DNA of 64,000 bases from Metellina segmentata (lineage: Eukaryota > Arthropoda > Arachnida > Araneae > Tetragnathidae). Shown in pieces: positions 21,168 to 32,085 of this stretch. The stretch's first letter is position 1; each line of letters starts with the position of its first letter. The DNA is taken from assembly GCA_947359465.1 (NCBI GenBank), contig OX375873.1, positions 135,672,899 to 135,736,898 on the forward strand, in the 5' to 3' direction. Below the pieces are notes generated by a model. The model saw nothing but the letters and a program-made list of their open reading frames with translations. It was not told the DNA's origin and did not search any database. The position numbers were made by a program, and so were the translations under genes.

Positions 21168-21534
21168 TCTTCCTATATTAAAAAAAAGTTACGGCCGTCG
21201 CTATCGCGGGATAGAAAACTGTGTTGTTTAGCTCGATTCTTAGACGGTTTCTCGAGAAAGTACGGATCAGAAAAATATGAAATTAACATGGTTTGTCCTT
21301 CATCGTGTTCCCTGGACAATTGAAATATCTTTTTTTGATGCGGTTATTATTTTAGGGGTTATTAAGCGTCAAAGTTGAAAAAACGAAATTTCTTCCGCGA
21401 GTGAGCAAAACACATACCAATTTTCAGTCTTCAGCCTTGAGTTTTTTTTAAAGAGTACCTCTCAACGTTAATTTTTGCTGCTCGTCGAGTTCTTTTAAAA
21501 ATTTCAATTTGGTTCTTGATAATATTATTTTGAA

Positions 21535-22100
21535 ATTCGGGAAAAATCGGGACAGTTTCGTTACTTTTTTTTTAAACTGTCATATCTATATCTTATTACT
21601 ATTATTTTTTAATTTTAAAAATATCGTAGTATACCTCAGAATTTACTCTTTCTTATGGTACAATTTTGTTTTGAAATTGGTTAATAAATAAATTCGATAC
21701 AATCAAAAGTTGGCCACACAAAATTCGGAATCTTTGGATATTTTCGCTACTTTTTGTTAAAACTGTGATATTTACAGCTTAATACTATTAATTTTTTAAA
21801 TTTGAGAACATCACTGAATACATCACATTATACGTTTTCTTATGGTACAATTATTTTTTTTAAATTGGTTAATAAATAAAGTCGATGCAATCAAAAGTTG
21901 GTCATACAATTTTCGGAACTTTCACAGATCGTAATTTCCTATACAAAACTAAAACTGTCATATCTATATCTATTAGTTTTTAATTTTGAAAATATCGTAG
22001 TATACCTCAGAATGTACTCTTTCTTACGATACAATTATTTTTAAAATTTGTTAAATAATAAATTCGATGCAAACAAAAGTTGGTCACACAAATTTCGTAT
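21535..22100. repeat. three tandem units of about 185 bp
   Basis: Each unit contains ACTGTxATATxTA, ATACCTCAGAAT-like, TCTTAYGGTACAATT and AAAAGTTGGYCACACAA. Anchor words lie at 21711, 21899 and 22081 (188 and 182 bp apart). The units have diverged, so the array is old. Confidence 0.8.
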
Positions 22101-22432
22101 TTTTTTATTTCGCGGAGCAGGTTCCTCACGCATATAGGGTTGTACTTTTGACTATCGGGTTTGCCAGATATCAAATTTATCGTAGCAACAATTACAATAA
22201 AAACGATATCATTTTATTTGTCGAGGAAAAAGGCTCGCTCTTTTCGCTATGCTCTCAGACGGTTTACCGAAAAAGTACGAAGTACTGATCGTAAAGTTAG
22301 GAGATTAACACGGTTTATTTAAAATTGTACAGTTAACAAGATGCAGAGGGTTTTTTGCTGATACGGCTATTAGTTTAGAGTGCCTTAAGTGTTAAAATAA
22401 AATAAAAAGTGAAATCACTTGCGAAAGGAGTA

Positions 22433-22453
22433 TTGGTTTGCGAAGCAAACCAA
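22433..22453. repeat. perfect hairpin with GAA loop
   Basis: Arms TTGGTTTGC and GCAAACCAA flank a GAA loop. The loop closes as GCGAAGC, a sequence known to form an unusually stable DNA mini-hairpin. Confidence 0.85.
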
Positions 22454-22730
22454 ACGGGATTGGGTAGCAATTCTCGCCTCCCACATGCCCGGTTCGTCTT
22501 TCGTTTTCTCATTCAAGGCTTTTCCTGCCATTCCGCTGTGGGTTTTAGGTAACTCGGTACGGAGGGTCTGCTTCCATGCGAGAGAGAGTGAGAGGAGGTC
22601 GGAGAGCGTAAGCGAGCAGGGGGCGAAGCCATCGCTATGACGTCATGGATTGGAAAGTCAAATCAGGTTTATACGAATTATTAAGATAGTTTCGCTGTCC
22701 AGGAGATTCACTCTGCGAAAGGAATGTTAG

Positions 22731-22838
22731 TTGGCGAAGCAAATTCGCCAACCGCCCAAACTCGCCTACCGCCAGGGATTGCGTAGCAATCCCTGACGGT
22801 TGGCGAGCGTAAGCAAACAGGGGGTGGAGCCCCCTAGT
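22731..22838. repeat. cluster of three hairpins at the Helitron-like 3' end
   Basis: TTGGCGAA/TTCGCCAA (22731-22751), CAGGGATTGC/GCAATCCCTG around GTA (22773-22795), and GGGGG/CCCCC (22820-22834) ending in CTAGT. All arms are perfect. Confidence 0.85.
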
Positions 22839-22984
22839 AACTAAGAAACGTTGAATCTATACCAAATCAGTATTTAATCTCTCACAGCCTCTTATAATCC
22901 CCCCAAATCAGTGTATTTTTAATGCATGTTATGCAATGCAATGATAATTTTGTCCACCTAGATTGCCAAAATGACACTCTGAAC

Positions 22985-23230
22985 GGTGTGTGGGAACCTC
23001 TGTTAGGCACGCATGTTGCACAACGATTTCCTATACATTCGATAAGGGTATGGATGAGTTGTGTGCTCAAAGAGTTCCAATACTCACGGAGAGCAGTTTT
23101 CAATTCCGGAACGGAGCTTGGGTGGGGTGGCGGAGAGCTTCAATACGTCTTCTGAGTATATCGCACACATGTTCTATAGGATTCAGTTCAGGAGAGTTGG
23201 CAGGCCACTGCATGCGCTGGTTATCTTCAC
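22985..23230 (-). pseudogene. 3' fragment of a Tc1/IS630-type transposase
   Basis: Minus-strand pieces read SPELNPIEHV, the region of the last catalytic residue (about 23215-23165). After a frame change they read a TALREYWNSLS segment and an RGSHTPF C-terminal block. Only the last third of a transposase remains. It is unrelated in detail to the copy at 19-20 kb. Confidence 0.7.
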
Positions 23231-23276
23231 ATTGCGCGTTCTTCCATTACTTTCATTAAATAAGTGGATAGAATTG

Positions 23277-23582
23277 AATTAACGTTGTAGTGGAGCAACA
23301 TTACGGGCTATCGGCGACGTGGTCTGGGATCAGTTCCGAAGGAAAAGTTCCGATGATAACATTTTGACATTTTCAACCACGGTCAGATGACGTGTTTAAC
23401 ACCAGAGTTGGCACCCTGCAGTCAGAACTCCCCACATCACGTCAACATCAGGACATATGAAGTCACGGCCGATTTTACATGCACCCCCCTACACTACGGT
23501 CTTTGGTTGGACCTAGTTTTGAACTCGTAATCCTCTGTTTGCCATTCCGTGACTTTTCCAACTATACTACCGCGACCCTTAA
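23277..23582 (-). repeat. SINE-A, near full length, reverse orientation
   Basis: The tail side is AATTAACGTTGTAGTGGAGCA. The body includes GTCAGATGACG and GGCCGATTT, and the head side reads TTTGAACTCGTAATCC. It is moderately diverged. Confidence 0.75.
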
Positions 23583-24039
23583 TTTCATTAAAAGGTCGGT
23601 GATATTAACCTCGCTATCAGTTTGAACAAAGGCTAAATAAGATAACAAAGATGTTAAACTATACCAAATGCGTGTAACATCCACGAAAATTGAAAAATAT
23701 GTCATCAAGAGCGAAGAAGCGCGTGCACGGTTATCTTGACTGCCACTTATGGCATGATGAGTTGGAAAAGCACGTGACTCGCGAAGAAGAAAGTGATATG
23801 TTACCGCTATACGAAATCTATAGGGTTGCGGTAAATGCGAATAGTGTAACGTGAAATACGTCTCTTGAGCTTAGAAAGCTTAGAAATATTTTTATTGTGT
23901 TTACAAAATGTTGCACGTGCCAAGGAGGAAAGAAAAATTGTACAGTTCTGCGAGCGAAACTTTGGAACATGGAAGCGTGGGGTAGGGAAAGTGCGTTCAC
24001 TGTGTTGAGGGGTGCACTTAATATAAAACGTGTCTGCGA
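23583..24039. other. unassigned sequence
   Basis: No gene or repeat recognised. Confidence 0.4.
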
Positions 24040-24335
24040 TTAAATTAGGGACTGCCACCTGATAGAAAATTTTTGTAGGTTGGGTGGGTCTTATCCAGCT
24101 GTGCGAATCGCAAGAGAGGTGATGGAGGTGAAAATGGACATACACTTACACAAAGAAAGTTTTACGGACATAGAGGAAAGATTAGAGGTTGCCACCTTAT
24201 AGAAAATTCTTGGAGTTTGGTTGGGTCGTATTAGAACAGGGGACATATTTGGCTCAGCGGAGCAAAGCTCAAGAGAGATTATGTTGAAAAAATGGACATA
24301 CACTTACACAAAGAAAGTTTGACTGACATAGAGGA
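24040..24335. repeat. two-unit tandem repeat, about 140-155 bp
   Basis: The first unit begins near CTGCCACCTGATAGAAAAT (24052) and the second near TTGCCACCTTATAGAAAAT (24189). Both end with ATGGACATACACTTACAC, AAAGAAAGTTT and GACATAGAGGA. Confidence 0.85.
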
Positions 24336-24710
24336 GAGACATACCCTGGTATAAGTTAGTAAAATAGAACCTGCGCAGCTTGCAACACAAAGGTTGGGAA
24401 CCTACGAGGAAATATAAAACTGGAGTGCAATGGTAATCTCTTTTTATTTGGTTATGGTTAGGTTACCAAACCTAGTAGTAATGTGACCCATAGACTACTT
24501 TTGTATCCGGGTAGAAACTAACATTTATCACCTGATTGGTTGGATTGGATTGGACGCCGTAGGGGGACAATGTTTCACATGTGCGGTTGTCAGCTGTATA
24601 ATACACCTTACGGAGGAGATATAAAATATTTAACTTCAAAAGTGATCGACAGAATTGCAAATTCTGAAAGTATGCCTTGGTTTTAAATAAAGTAAGTGAA
24701 TTAATTGTGA
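24336..24710. other. unassigned AT-rich sequence
   Basis: Nothing recognisable. Confidence 0.4.
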
Positions 24711-24810
24711 CTAGGGGGCCCGCCCCCTGCTCGCTAACGCTCGCCAACCCCCGCAATTCTCATTGGTTCGTTGCGCGAACCTATGCTCGCTTCGCTCGCA
24801 TCAATGAAGA
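24711..24810 (-). mobile_element. Helitron-like 3' terminus, reverse orientation
   Basis: Read on the minus strand it ends GCGAGCAGGGGGCGGGCCCC then CCTAG, followed by T. This is the same hairpin-plus-CTAG end as at 22837, preceded by the related GGCGAGCGTTAGCGAGC block. The 5' part of the element is missing or unrecognised. Confidence 0.55.
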
Positions 24811-25352
24811 CACGTGTCCTAGCAGAAGGGATTGATTACAAAATATGATATTCCAAAAAAAAAAAATTTTCAAATCTAAATTTGTTGTATTACATAAAAG
24901 ATATATACAGTACCTCTGGAATCAGAATTTAAATGAAAACTTTGAGCAAATTTTTACTCGCAATGTGAGCGCTGCTTTGGAAATTGAATACCCAGCATGT
25001 TGTTTGTGTGTACATTTCCCCAGTACTCGAGCCACCCATACACTTTTTGACTGAGTTTGTTGTCGAAAGTTGTAGTGCACGCGTCTTGTTGTACCATAAT
25101 TGTTAGCCTTGAAAATGATCGTTTTTTAAATAGCCCTGAAAAGATCCTCCGCTTTCTTAGATTTCTATTACAAACCGCAACAGCTCGTCTAAAATTCATT
25201 TTTTTCAATACAATTTCATCCGATAACGCTATAGATTCAAATGAGGCGCGAGGCTCCTAGAAAACAAACAATCGCACAATGTTGCCAAAACGCGGTAACA
25301 AATAACGTCTTTTTTGCGTGCCACGTAAGAGAAATATATATATAGATGTTTT
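24811..25352. other. unassigned sequence
   Basis: No gene recognised. It ends in an ATATATATAT run just before the LINE insertion. Confidence 0.4.
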
Positions 25353-25364
25353 ATTATAAATATG
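25353..25364. other. target site duplication, left (ATTATAAATATG)
   Basis: It is a perfect 12-bp match to 27384-27395 and defines the 5' boundary of the LINE. Confidence 0.9.
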
Positions 25365-27383
25365 CACAATGGACCAGATTCTGTTCTTCAGTCAAAGTGT
25401 TAGAGATGCCCAAAATTGCAAACCCACAAAACATACTTTGGCGGTTTTTCTAGATCTATCTAAGGCATTTGACAGGGTTTGGAAGTATAAATTACTTAAC
25501 AAGTGTTACAATGACTTTAACATCAAAGGTAGAGCTCTCCCATGGATCTCAAACTTTCTAAATCACAGAAATTTTTGCGTAAACTTTCAAAATAACCAAT
25601 CAGGATTTTACAGGTTGTATCAGGGAATCCCTCAGGGTTCCGTACTCAGTCCTACCCTGTTTTCCATGTTTATTGCAGGAATTGAAAAAATTGTATCACC
25701 ATGCCAGATTGGCATCTTTGCAGATGACATTGTGTTGTGGTCTAGTGGTTCAGACATAGGAAAACTGGAATCTAATCTAAACGGATCCTTAGAAGCTGTC
25801 CGTGATTTCTCAAACTCTCACAGGTTAAACTTCAATCCCTCAAAATCAGTTAGTAGCTTCTTCACCACTAATAGACACCTCTACAATTATTCTCCTGCAG
25901 TGTACTTTTCTAATCAGTTACTGGACTGTGACAAATATCCAATTTACTTGGGTTTTACATTGGATCCTGAGATAAACTGTAGGAAACATATAGAGAAAAT
26001 AGCAGATAAAGCTAGAAAGCGTCTACAGATTTTGAAGTATATTTCAGGTAGAGACTGGGGAGCTGATGCTTCCACTCTCAGACTTACTTTTTGTTCCCTC
26101 GTGCGTCCCATTCTTGAGTATGGTTACCAGGTATTTCAAACGGCTTCTGCTTCTAACTTAAAGATCTTGGACAGAGTACAATTGAGTGCAGCAAGAATAA
26201 TCACTGGGTTAAGGAATAGCTGCCCTAGTGAAGTGGTCCTATACGAAGCTGACATTTTACCTCTGACTACGAGATATAGGATTGGTTCTTTTAAATATTT
26301 TAATAAATTGTCAAGTCTTGGTGATTTTAACAGGACTGCTGAATTCACTTTGAAGTGGAGGAGTAATCAGCGTTTAAAGAGAGACACCCCGATGGAATTT
26401 GTGAGGAAGGAGGGTTTTATTGATTTTGAGGTTATTCCTTCGACCACTTTTAACTGCTTGCCTCCGACGGTGTCCCTTGAGAATGTCAGTTTTAATGATG
26501 AACTGAAGACTCATGCCAATAAACAGACAGATCACCCAGACCTTTTGAAGCAGTTGGCCCTGGAGGTTGTCAATAGCATCCCTTCTGATGCATTGGTCAT
26601 CTATACGGACGGTAGCAAACTTGAAGACGGTAGAACCGGGAGTGGTGTTTTCATCAACAGCGCTGAGGACAAGGTCAAATGCAGCATCCGAAACCCTGAC
26701 CATTGTTCAGTCTTTAGATCGGAGATCATAGCAATTGGTGCAGCCCTTAATTATGCACAGTCCACTGATAAAAATTGTATTTGGATTTTGACTGATAGTA
26801 GGAGTGCTATACAGTATTTCAAAAATTGGCCACAAATTTTTGACATCCCAGACCAGGATATTCTGAAGCTTCTCTGCGAGATTGGCCTGAAAACACCAAT
26901 AAGCCTCCAATGGATTCCATCGCATATCGGGGTGTATGGCAACGAGACAGCCGATGTACTCGCCAAGAATGGCTGTGATCTCCCTATGGACTGTTTGAAT
27001 CGCCTCACTCCCACTGAGGTCCACTCCCTGGGAAAACAACGTTTGCTTTCCTTGTGGCGCCGTACGCCATCCCACCATTGGTATGCTGGCAATCACCCTG
27101 GACTCTCAATCACATGATGTGGCCCTCGGCCTTTTCAATCGGCCATGGCCAGATTTCGAAGTGGCCATCTTAAAAGTATCAAATTTCAGAACGGGGAGAG
27201 AATTTTCCCTCCTTGTTCCTGTTCCCTACCTGCCAGTCCTGATCACCTTCTTCTCTGTCTTGGCGCTTCGTATAAGCAGCTGTTGGTTGATCAGGACTTT
27301 TTGCAGGTATATGGGGATCTGGCACGACGGGGCCTTCTGGACCTGGTGTAGGCTTTCCTACACCAGGGGGATGTGCAACAACA
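25365..27383 (+). mobile_element. 5'-truncated LINE with RT and RNase H
   Basis: A 2,019-bp insertion bounded by perfect 12-bp duplications. It contains the C-terminal two thirds of ORF2 and a 3' end with a short CAA-type tail (GCAACAACA) rather than poly(A). RT followed by an RNase H domain fits the I superfamily rather than Jockey or CR1. The endonuclease and RT start are lost by truncation. Confidence 0.9.
25369..27351 (+). pseudogene. LINE ORF2: RT, RNase H and C-terminal zinc motif
   Basis: The frame is open from 25360 to a TGA at 27115-27117, then continues in the same frame to TAG at 27349-27351. That is about 660 codons with one internal stop. The RT motifs are LDLSKAFDRVW, then QGIPQGSVLSPTLF, then the catalytic FADD. 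The RNase H domain has IYTDGSK, FRSEIIAIG, ILTDSRSA and the final NETAD, so all four acidic residues are present. A CxC-x8-H-x3-C-type zinc motif (CSCSLPASPDHLLLC) follows the stop. It is truncated at the 5' end, so it begins within RT and cannot be a complete protein. Otherwise it is remarkably intact, implying fairly recent insertion. The first Met at 25369 is probably only an internal residue. Confidence 0.9.
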
Positions 27384-27395
27384 ATTATAAATATG
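27384..27395. other. target site duplication, right (ATTATAAATATG)
   Basis: Perfect match to 25353-25364. Confidence 0.9.
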
Positions 27396-28084
27396 TAATT
27401 TATATTTAGCCGATAATTGTGTTTGACGTCTGTTTTTGATTTGACTGCAGTTTCAAAATTCGGACAAAATGTCTGCAGAACAATTGCAATTGCTTGGTGT
27501 ATTGTTACAGAGCACTCAATATAATTCTACACCTGGGGGTATTGGTACTTATCCCTTCGAGATTTATCGACGATATATATCTCACACACAAAGATTACAC
27601 CTACTTCACTATTAATGCGACATATATCGTCCATTAAGATGTGATTCTGACGAAATGCCACATAAAGATAAACAGAGGAAACATTTCGTTCCATGCCTGT
27701 AACAGGTTTTTGTATCAGACCAATACAGGCCAGATTTTGACGCGAAGATGAACTAACGGGAGGGTTAAAATGAACTGCTAATAACATCAATGCATAGTCT
27801 GGAATTCACAACCTGAGCGAACTAAACCAGTTGTTTTAAGGTAGACTAACCAGCACTAAAGGAATAGCATAGCTATCCCGTTTGAATTCTACGCTATTCT
27901 TTTCTAAGTCCGATCATTTCATGACGTTGTCTGTCTTGTGTTTGACACAACTTGGCCCACAATAGGGCACTAGTACCATACAAAAACCTAACGACCCTAT
28001 TGAATTAAGGTTGTGGATTAAAATGTCAGAACAAGTGAATGGTTTATTTCAGAGTTTAACTATTACAAAGGGAAGAAGTCAATA
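27396..28084. other. unassigned sequence
   Basis: A GGGAGGGTTAA word at 27758-27770 looks like one end of a TTAA-target (piggyBac-like) element, but no partner end was found. Otherwise featureless. Confidence 0.35.
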
Positions 28085-28752
28085 AGGCGTTGGTTCACAT
28101 CTGGCCTGGATGAAAACTGTCACCCGGCGTGGCATAGACTGAAAAAGTTCCCGGATGGTGTTCTGCAGAATTTCTTGCCAAATTGTCTCCAACTGTCCGG
28201 CTAAATCGTTAACATTCCGGGATGGTTGCAGTCGCCTTTCCACAACGTCCAAATGTGCTCTATGTGAGAGAGATCAGGAGACCTAGCTGGCCAAGGAAGT
28301 GTTGGGAATGCTTGAAGGCAGTTCATTGCAACACGTGCCGTGTGTGGCCGGGCATAAACGTGTTTTGTCCGGGGTATCGGAAAAGGAACGGTAACACAAC
28401 CGGTCGTACAGTGTCGTTTACGTACCGATGTTTGTTCTGTAAGTGTGCCAGAAATGACTACCAAAGGAGTTCGGCTATCAAAGGAGACGGCAACCCAGAC
28501 CATAACGCCCTGTTCTATGCATGTGTTGCGTGCGATAGTAAGGGCAGGATCCCCACGCTGCCATGGACGTCTCCAGATACGTCGGCGGTTGTTGTCAGGA
28601 TTCAGTAGGGAACGGGACTCGTCACTAAAGAGTATGCGTTCCCAGTCAGCGAGATTCCTGGTTGATTGAGCCCGGCACCACTGTAATTCTGCACATTCTT
28701 TGTGCGTCGATTTTTTTCGGTATAGGGTGCTTAAGACCAGTTGCATTAACAT
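28085..28752 (-). pseudogene. Tc1-like transposase relic
   Basis: The minus-strand frame has FSDESR (first catalytic Asp kept) and GVMVWVAVSF. It then has a disrupted second block, where ARPHTARV is present but the preceding catalytic Asp is lost. PDLSHIEHIW keeps the last Glu. After a stop at 28201 the C-terminal part continues in another frame to about 28085. The N-terminal DNA-binding region is absent. It belongs to a different Tc1 lineage from the copy at 19-20 kb. Confidence 0.8.
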
Positions 28753-28767
28753 CTCACTGAAGCAACT

Positions 28768-28906
28768 AAACGGGCTAACACGGGGTCTAACTATAGGGAG
28801 AGATCCGAGGTCAACACCACGTCATTTGGAACCGCGGTCAGATGACAAGGGCACACCTGAGCTGGCACACATTCTCGAAATGAGGTTGCTAATCCGTTAC
28901 TCTTCC
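28768..28906 (-). repeat. SINE-A, internally deleted, reverse orientation
   Basis: The 3' half of the body (GAGAGATCCGAGG, GTCAGATGACAAGG) is joined directly to the head segment GGTTGCTAATCCGTTACTC. It faces the following plus-strand copy head to head. Confidence 0.8.
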
Positions 28907-28949
28907 TGAGCAGCGGTTACCCGGTTGGAAGAGTAACGGATTAGCAACC
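28884..28949. repeat. 23-bp inverted repeat at SINE-A head-to-head junction
   Basis: 28884-28906 and 28927-28949 are perfect reverse complements, formed by two SINE-A heads facing each other with a 20-bp spacer. Confidence 0.9.
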
Positions 28950-29222
28950 GGAGGGTTGCGAGTTCGAATCCAACAAACACCGTCGTGTACAGGGGGGGGG
29001 GGGGTGTTGACGTTAAATCTTTCCAGGCCGCGAATTTCCTCACGTTGGCGAGGTGTGGAAGTTGCGAGAGTGGGTCAGGTGTTGCCTTGTCATCTGACCG
29101 TGGTTCCAAACGCCGTGGTGTTGTCCTCGGATCTTTCGTTTGGGTGGATTGATCCCGAACCGTCGCCAGTAGCCCGTTGTGTAGATTCAGTACGACATTA
29201 ATTAAAATACCTACCGTTACTC
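28919..29222 (+). repeat. SINE-A, nearly full length, good quality
   Basis: The head is CCCGGTTGGAAGAGTAACGG, with the B-box-like GAGTTCGAATCCAAC. A 13-G run (28992-29004) comes next, then the body and the tail TTAATTAAAATACCTACC. The D-arm-like TAGC...GGTTGGxAGAG plus TTCGAATCC indicate a tRNA-derived head. Confidence 0.9.
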
Positions 29223-29760
29223 ATTCAATCGAGCTACCCCGGCCCTCGAAACCACTCAGAGAGTTAAGCAAACGCACCCAAGAATAACTTACCAATCTTC
29301 TGAGACACTCCTCAAGCAAGCAACACCAAATAACATCGTATCAATCTCCAACGAAAGTGTTATTAATCACAGCAAAACCGAGAGAGAGCTCTTTTGATAT
29401 ATATTTACGACTCCAATACAAATTCCTCTAATGGCCCCAACAGGCGAGAAATTACAGACGCGTTATGCTATCCGTAATCTAATACGCGATAGATTAAGCG
29501 CGCTGCGACCGGGTAAACGAATCGGCACCCGCTGAAGTTCAGATTCGATTATAGCCCCCTCCACAATACATCACCTTCAACCGTTTCCGCGTGAATTTCG
29601 GCCGCCATTAGTCAAGCCGCGCGTTAATCTAATTCGCTCCGCTGGCATCCGTCTCGCGATGCCCGATGCGGTGCGCGTCCACTTATTTCTGCAGACATGT
29701 TAAATGGCGGATTGTGAAATTTTATCGAAGGTGTCATTGCTCTCTTTCGGGGGTGTGGGT
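29223..29760. other. unique GC-richer island
   Basis: From about 29440 the sequence is high in complexity and CpG (CGCGTTATGC, AAGCGCGCTGCGACCGG, CCGCCATT). There is no convincing protein frame. It resembles conserved non-coding or regulatory DNA; conservation is untested. Confidence 0.35.
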
Positions 29761-30147
29761 TATTCTTTCTTGTATGGGGGATCCCATACGGTGTGGTTGT
29801 GTGGGGATCATTTATCAAAATATTAGAATGTTCTGGGCTCGGGGCGTTATTTATGGGAACCGAAATCTGCTTGGAAATGCGAGGCAATTTAAGTGTTATG
29901 AATGATTTGGTGATGTCTAAATTGAGATGTCGAAGTAATGGTGTGTTTTTGGTTTTACAATTTCTCATTTTATAAGGATAATTCCTATCATTTTTATCAA
30001 TTGCTGAGCAATGAATGATACCCCCAGTGGGTAATGATCAGTCTGCGAAGGAAATGCGAAATTGTTTTTGTGTATACTCGCATGCTTATGTATATTTCTT
30101 TCTAGTATATAATTGTTAATTCTTACATGGTTGGGTAATTAGTCAAA
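29761..30147. other. unassigned sequence
   Basis: No gene or repeat recognised. Confidence 0.4.
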
Positions 30148-30206
30148 TTAACGGTGTAGTACAGGAGTAACAGAACGGTTATTGACGACGGTCCGAATCA
30201 ATCATT
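30148..30206 (-). repeat. SINE-A tail fragment
   Basis: ATTAACGGTGTAGTACAGGAG followed by TATTGACGACGGTCCG matches the SINE-A 3' end in reverse. Confidence 0.65.
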
Positions 30207-30617
30207 AGGCACGAAATGTGAGAGACTGAGAATTGCTGTTGGTGACAAGCCTGTAGATAGTAGGCACGTCATTTATCGGTGAAAAAATGGTTTGGTTGAC
30301 CAATTTAGCGCACCTCATTGCCTCGTTTGGCGATATAATATCTTACGACATGGTAAATGTGAGAATGCGCATTTCTATAGCCTGGCGACAATAATGGTGA
30401 AAATGTCAGTATACTACTATATCACGCGGATCAATCAGATGATCAATCAATGTATGGGCGTTTTCTACTATCCCCCGAGGACAAATCACATGATGAATGT
30501 TCGTTTACACTCGTCTGACAAAAGTAGTCTAGGGGTCACGTAGCTAGTACTTTGGGTCACATTGTCCTGCACACATAAATAGGTTACCTCTTCTCATTAT
30601 ACTCTATATTTCGTCTA
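30207..30617. other. unassigned sequence
   Basis: No gene or repeat recognised. Confidence 0.4.
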
Positions 30618-30705
30618 TTGATCAATCCCATTAGGAAAGATCTGAGGACAAGACCTCATCATTTTGAAACAAGGTTAGATGAGGAGGTGAAGACCCGAGG
30701 TCCCA
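30618..30705 (-). repeat. SINE-A fragment
   Basis: TTGATCAATCCC, AAAGATCTGAGGACA and CTCATCATTTTGAAAC match the body 3' part in reverse. Confidence 0.6.
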
Positions 30706-31160
30706 ACAGTGTATAGAGTCAAGTCTACATCCAGGTAAATCAAAACGTGCAAAGTAAAAAAACATGCGGTGAGGTCACACACTTCATTCTTTGGAATAGC
30801 TTCCAAATTGACCACTAATGGAAACTTTTCTTTGTGTTCTGACGTTCCGATCGTAGCTTCGAAAGTTCTTGTGAGCTACGAACATGCAAGAATTAAGAAC
30901 AGAAATAACAAACGTTCTTTTAGAATTTTAGATTCATTCTAGTTTTCCGCAGGCTTTGGACTCGCTGACTGTAGAATTACATTAAAATTCTTATTAATGT
31001 GAATAAGCTAATTTCTGGAGTTATAAATATGTTATAGTAAAGCAAATTGTATCCATTATAATGTTATGTCTACATGATTGCATTACTTACGCAAAACTGA
31101 CGTTTGGTACAAACAATCCGCCAGACGTGTTTCAAAATATTGAAATGTTATATAACCGGT
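30706..31160. other. unassigned AT-rich sequence
   Basis: Nothing recognisable. Confidence 0.4.
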
Positions 31161-31164
31161 TTTC

Positions 31165-31325
31165 GTTCATGTACCCCAATCTCCAAACTTCCAATCCGCA
31201 GAAAAGTTAGGACATTTGAGGCCACGACAGATTTAAAGTGCCCTTACGTATACGATGGTCTATGTTTGGATCTAATTTCGAACTCGCAACTCTAATCTAC
31301 GGTTGCTAATTCGAGACTCGACTAG
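31165..31325 (-). repeat. SINE-A 5' half
   Basis: CAATCTCCAAACTTCC, TTGAGGCCACGACAGATTT and the head side TTTCGAACTCGCAACTC match the body start and head in reverse. Confidence 0.7.
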
Positions 31326-31535
31326 TCAGACAAACGTCACGAAGTTCACATTAATTAAACTTTCAACAAACAAATGAACCACACGCAACCAATAGACTAG
31401 TGTGGTGACGTATTCACGTGACTAATGCCTGAACGAACGGGGCATGCGCAAGGTAATGCGTGGGCTTTCCTTTTTGAGTTACGCTTCTCACATGGAGAAA
31501 GACCACAATGATCCACCGAAGGTATTTCTTTTTTA

Positions 31536-31838
31536 AATTAACGACACAAGGTGGGCAACACAATGACTATTGCCAACCGTCCGGTGTATAACCCGAAGAA
31601 AAAGATCCAACAAAAAAAAAACCATGCCAGTTTGAACCAAGAACGGATGACGAGGTAACATCTCATCTGGCACCCCACCTATCCAACCTTCAAAACCACG
31701 CCAACGTGAGGATATTTGAGGCCGCGACAAATTTAATATGCACCAGGCCCTTTGTACACGACGGTCTTTGGTTGGATTCAAACTCGGAACTTTCCAGTTA
31801 TTAAGTCGTTACTCTTCCAACCGGGTTACCGCGGAACT
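31536..31838 (-). repeat. SINE-A, full length, diverged
   Basis: Runs from the tail (AATTAACG) through GATGACGAGG and GGCCGCGACA to the head (CGTTACTCTTCCAACCGGG), in reverse. Confidence 0.8.
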
Positions 31839-31871
31839 ATAAAAGTGGATTTTGGTAATATGATAATTTTT

Positions 31872-32085
31872 TTTAAATAACGTCGTACTAGAGCAACAGA
31901 ACGGGCTATTGACGACGGTCCGTAATTAATCCCCTAAATAAAAGATCCAAGATCTTACCACGTAAGTTTGAACCACGGTCAGATGACAAGGCAACACCTG
32001 AGATGGCACCCCACTCTCCAAACTTCCACACTAACCCGACGTGAGGACTTTCGGCCAGAACTGATTTAAGGTGCATCAGTAGCCT
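31872..32085 (-). repeat. SINE-A, 5' truncated
   Basis: Tail AATAACGTCGTACTAGAGCA, then GACGGTCCG and GGTCAGATGACAAGG, then the body to TTAAGGTGCA in reverse. The head is missing. Confidence 0.8.

Larger units (their letters stand above)
21168..22837 (+). mobile_element. Helitron-like non-autonomous element (candidate)
   Basis: The candidate 5' end is TCTTCCTATATTA, preceded by A. The 3' end is a GC hairpin (GGGGG TGGAG CCCCC, 22820-22834) followed directly by CTAG and then T. TC at the start, a terminal hairpin, CTRR at the end and insertion between A and T are the Helitron signature. It holds tandem 185-bp units and several short perfect hairpins. No Rep/helicase coding is present. The 3' end is better supported than the 5' end. 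Confidence 0.5.

Noticed and set aside
22922..23282. Overlapping plus-strand frames
   Set aside because: They are antisense shadows of the minus-strand transposase fragment.
26136..27096. Minus-strand frames of 70-129 codons
   Set aside because: They lie antisense to the LINE RT and RNase H coding sequence.
27758..27773. Single GGGAGGGTTAA end as a piggyBac-like element
   Set aside because: No matching left end was found, so no element can be delimited.
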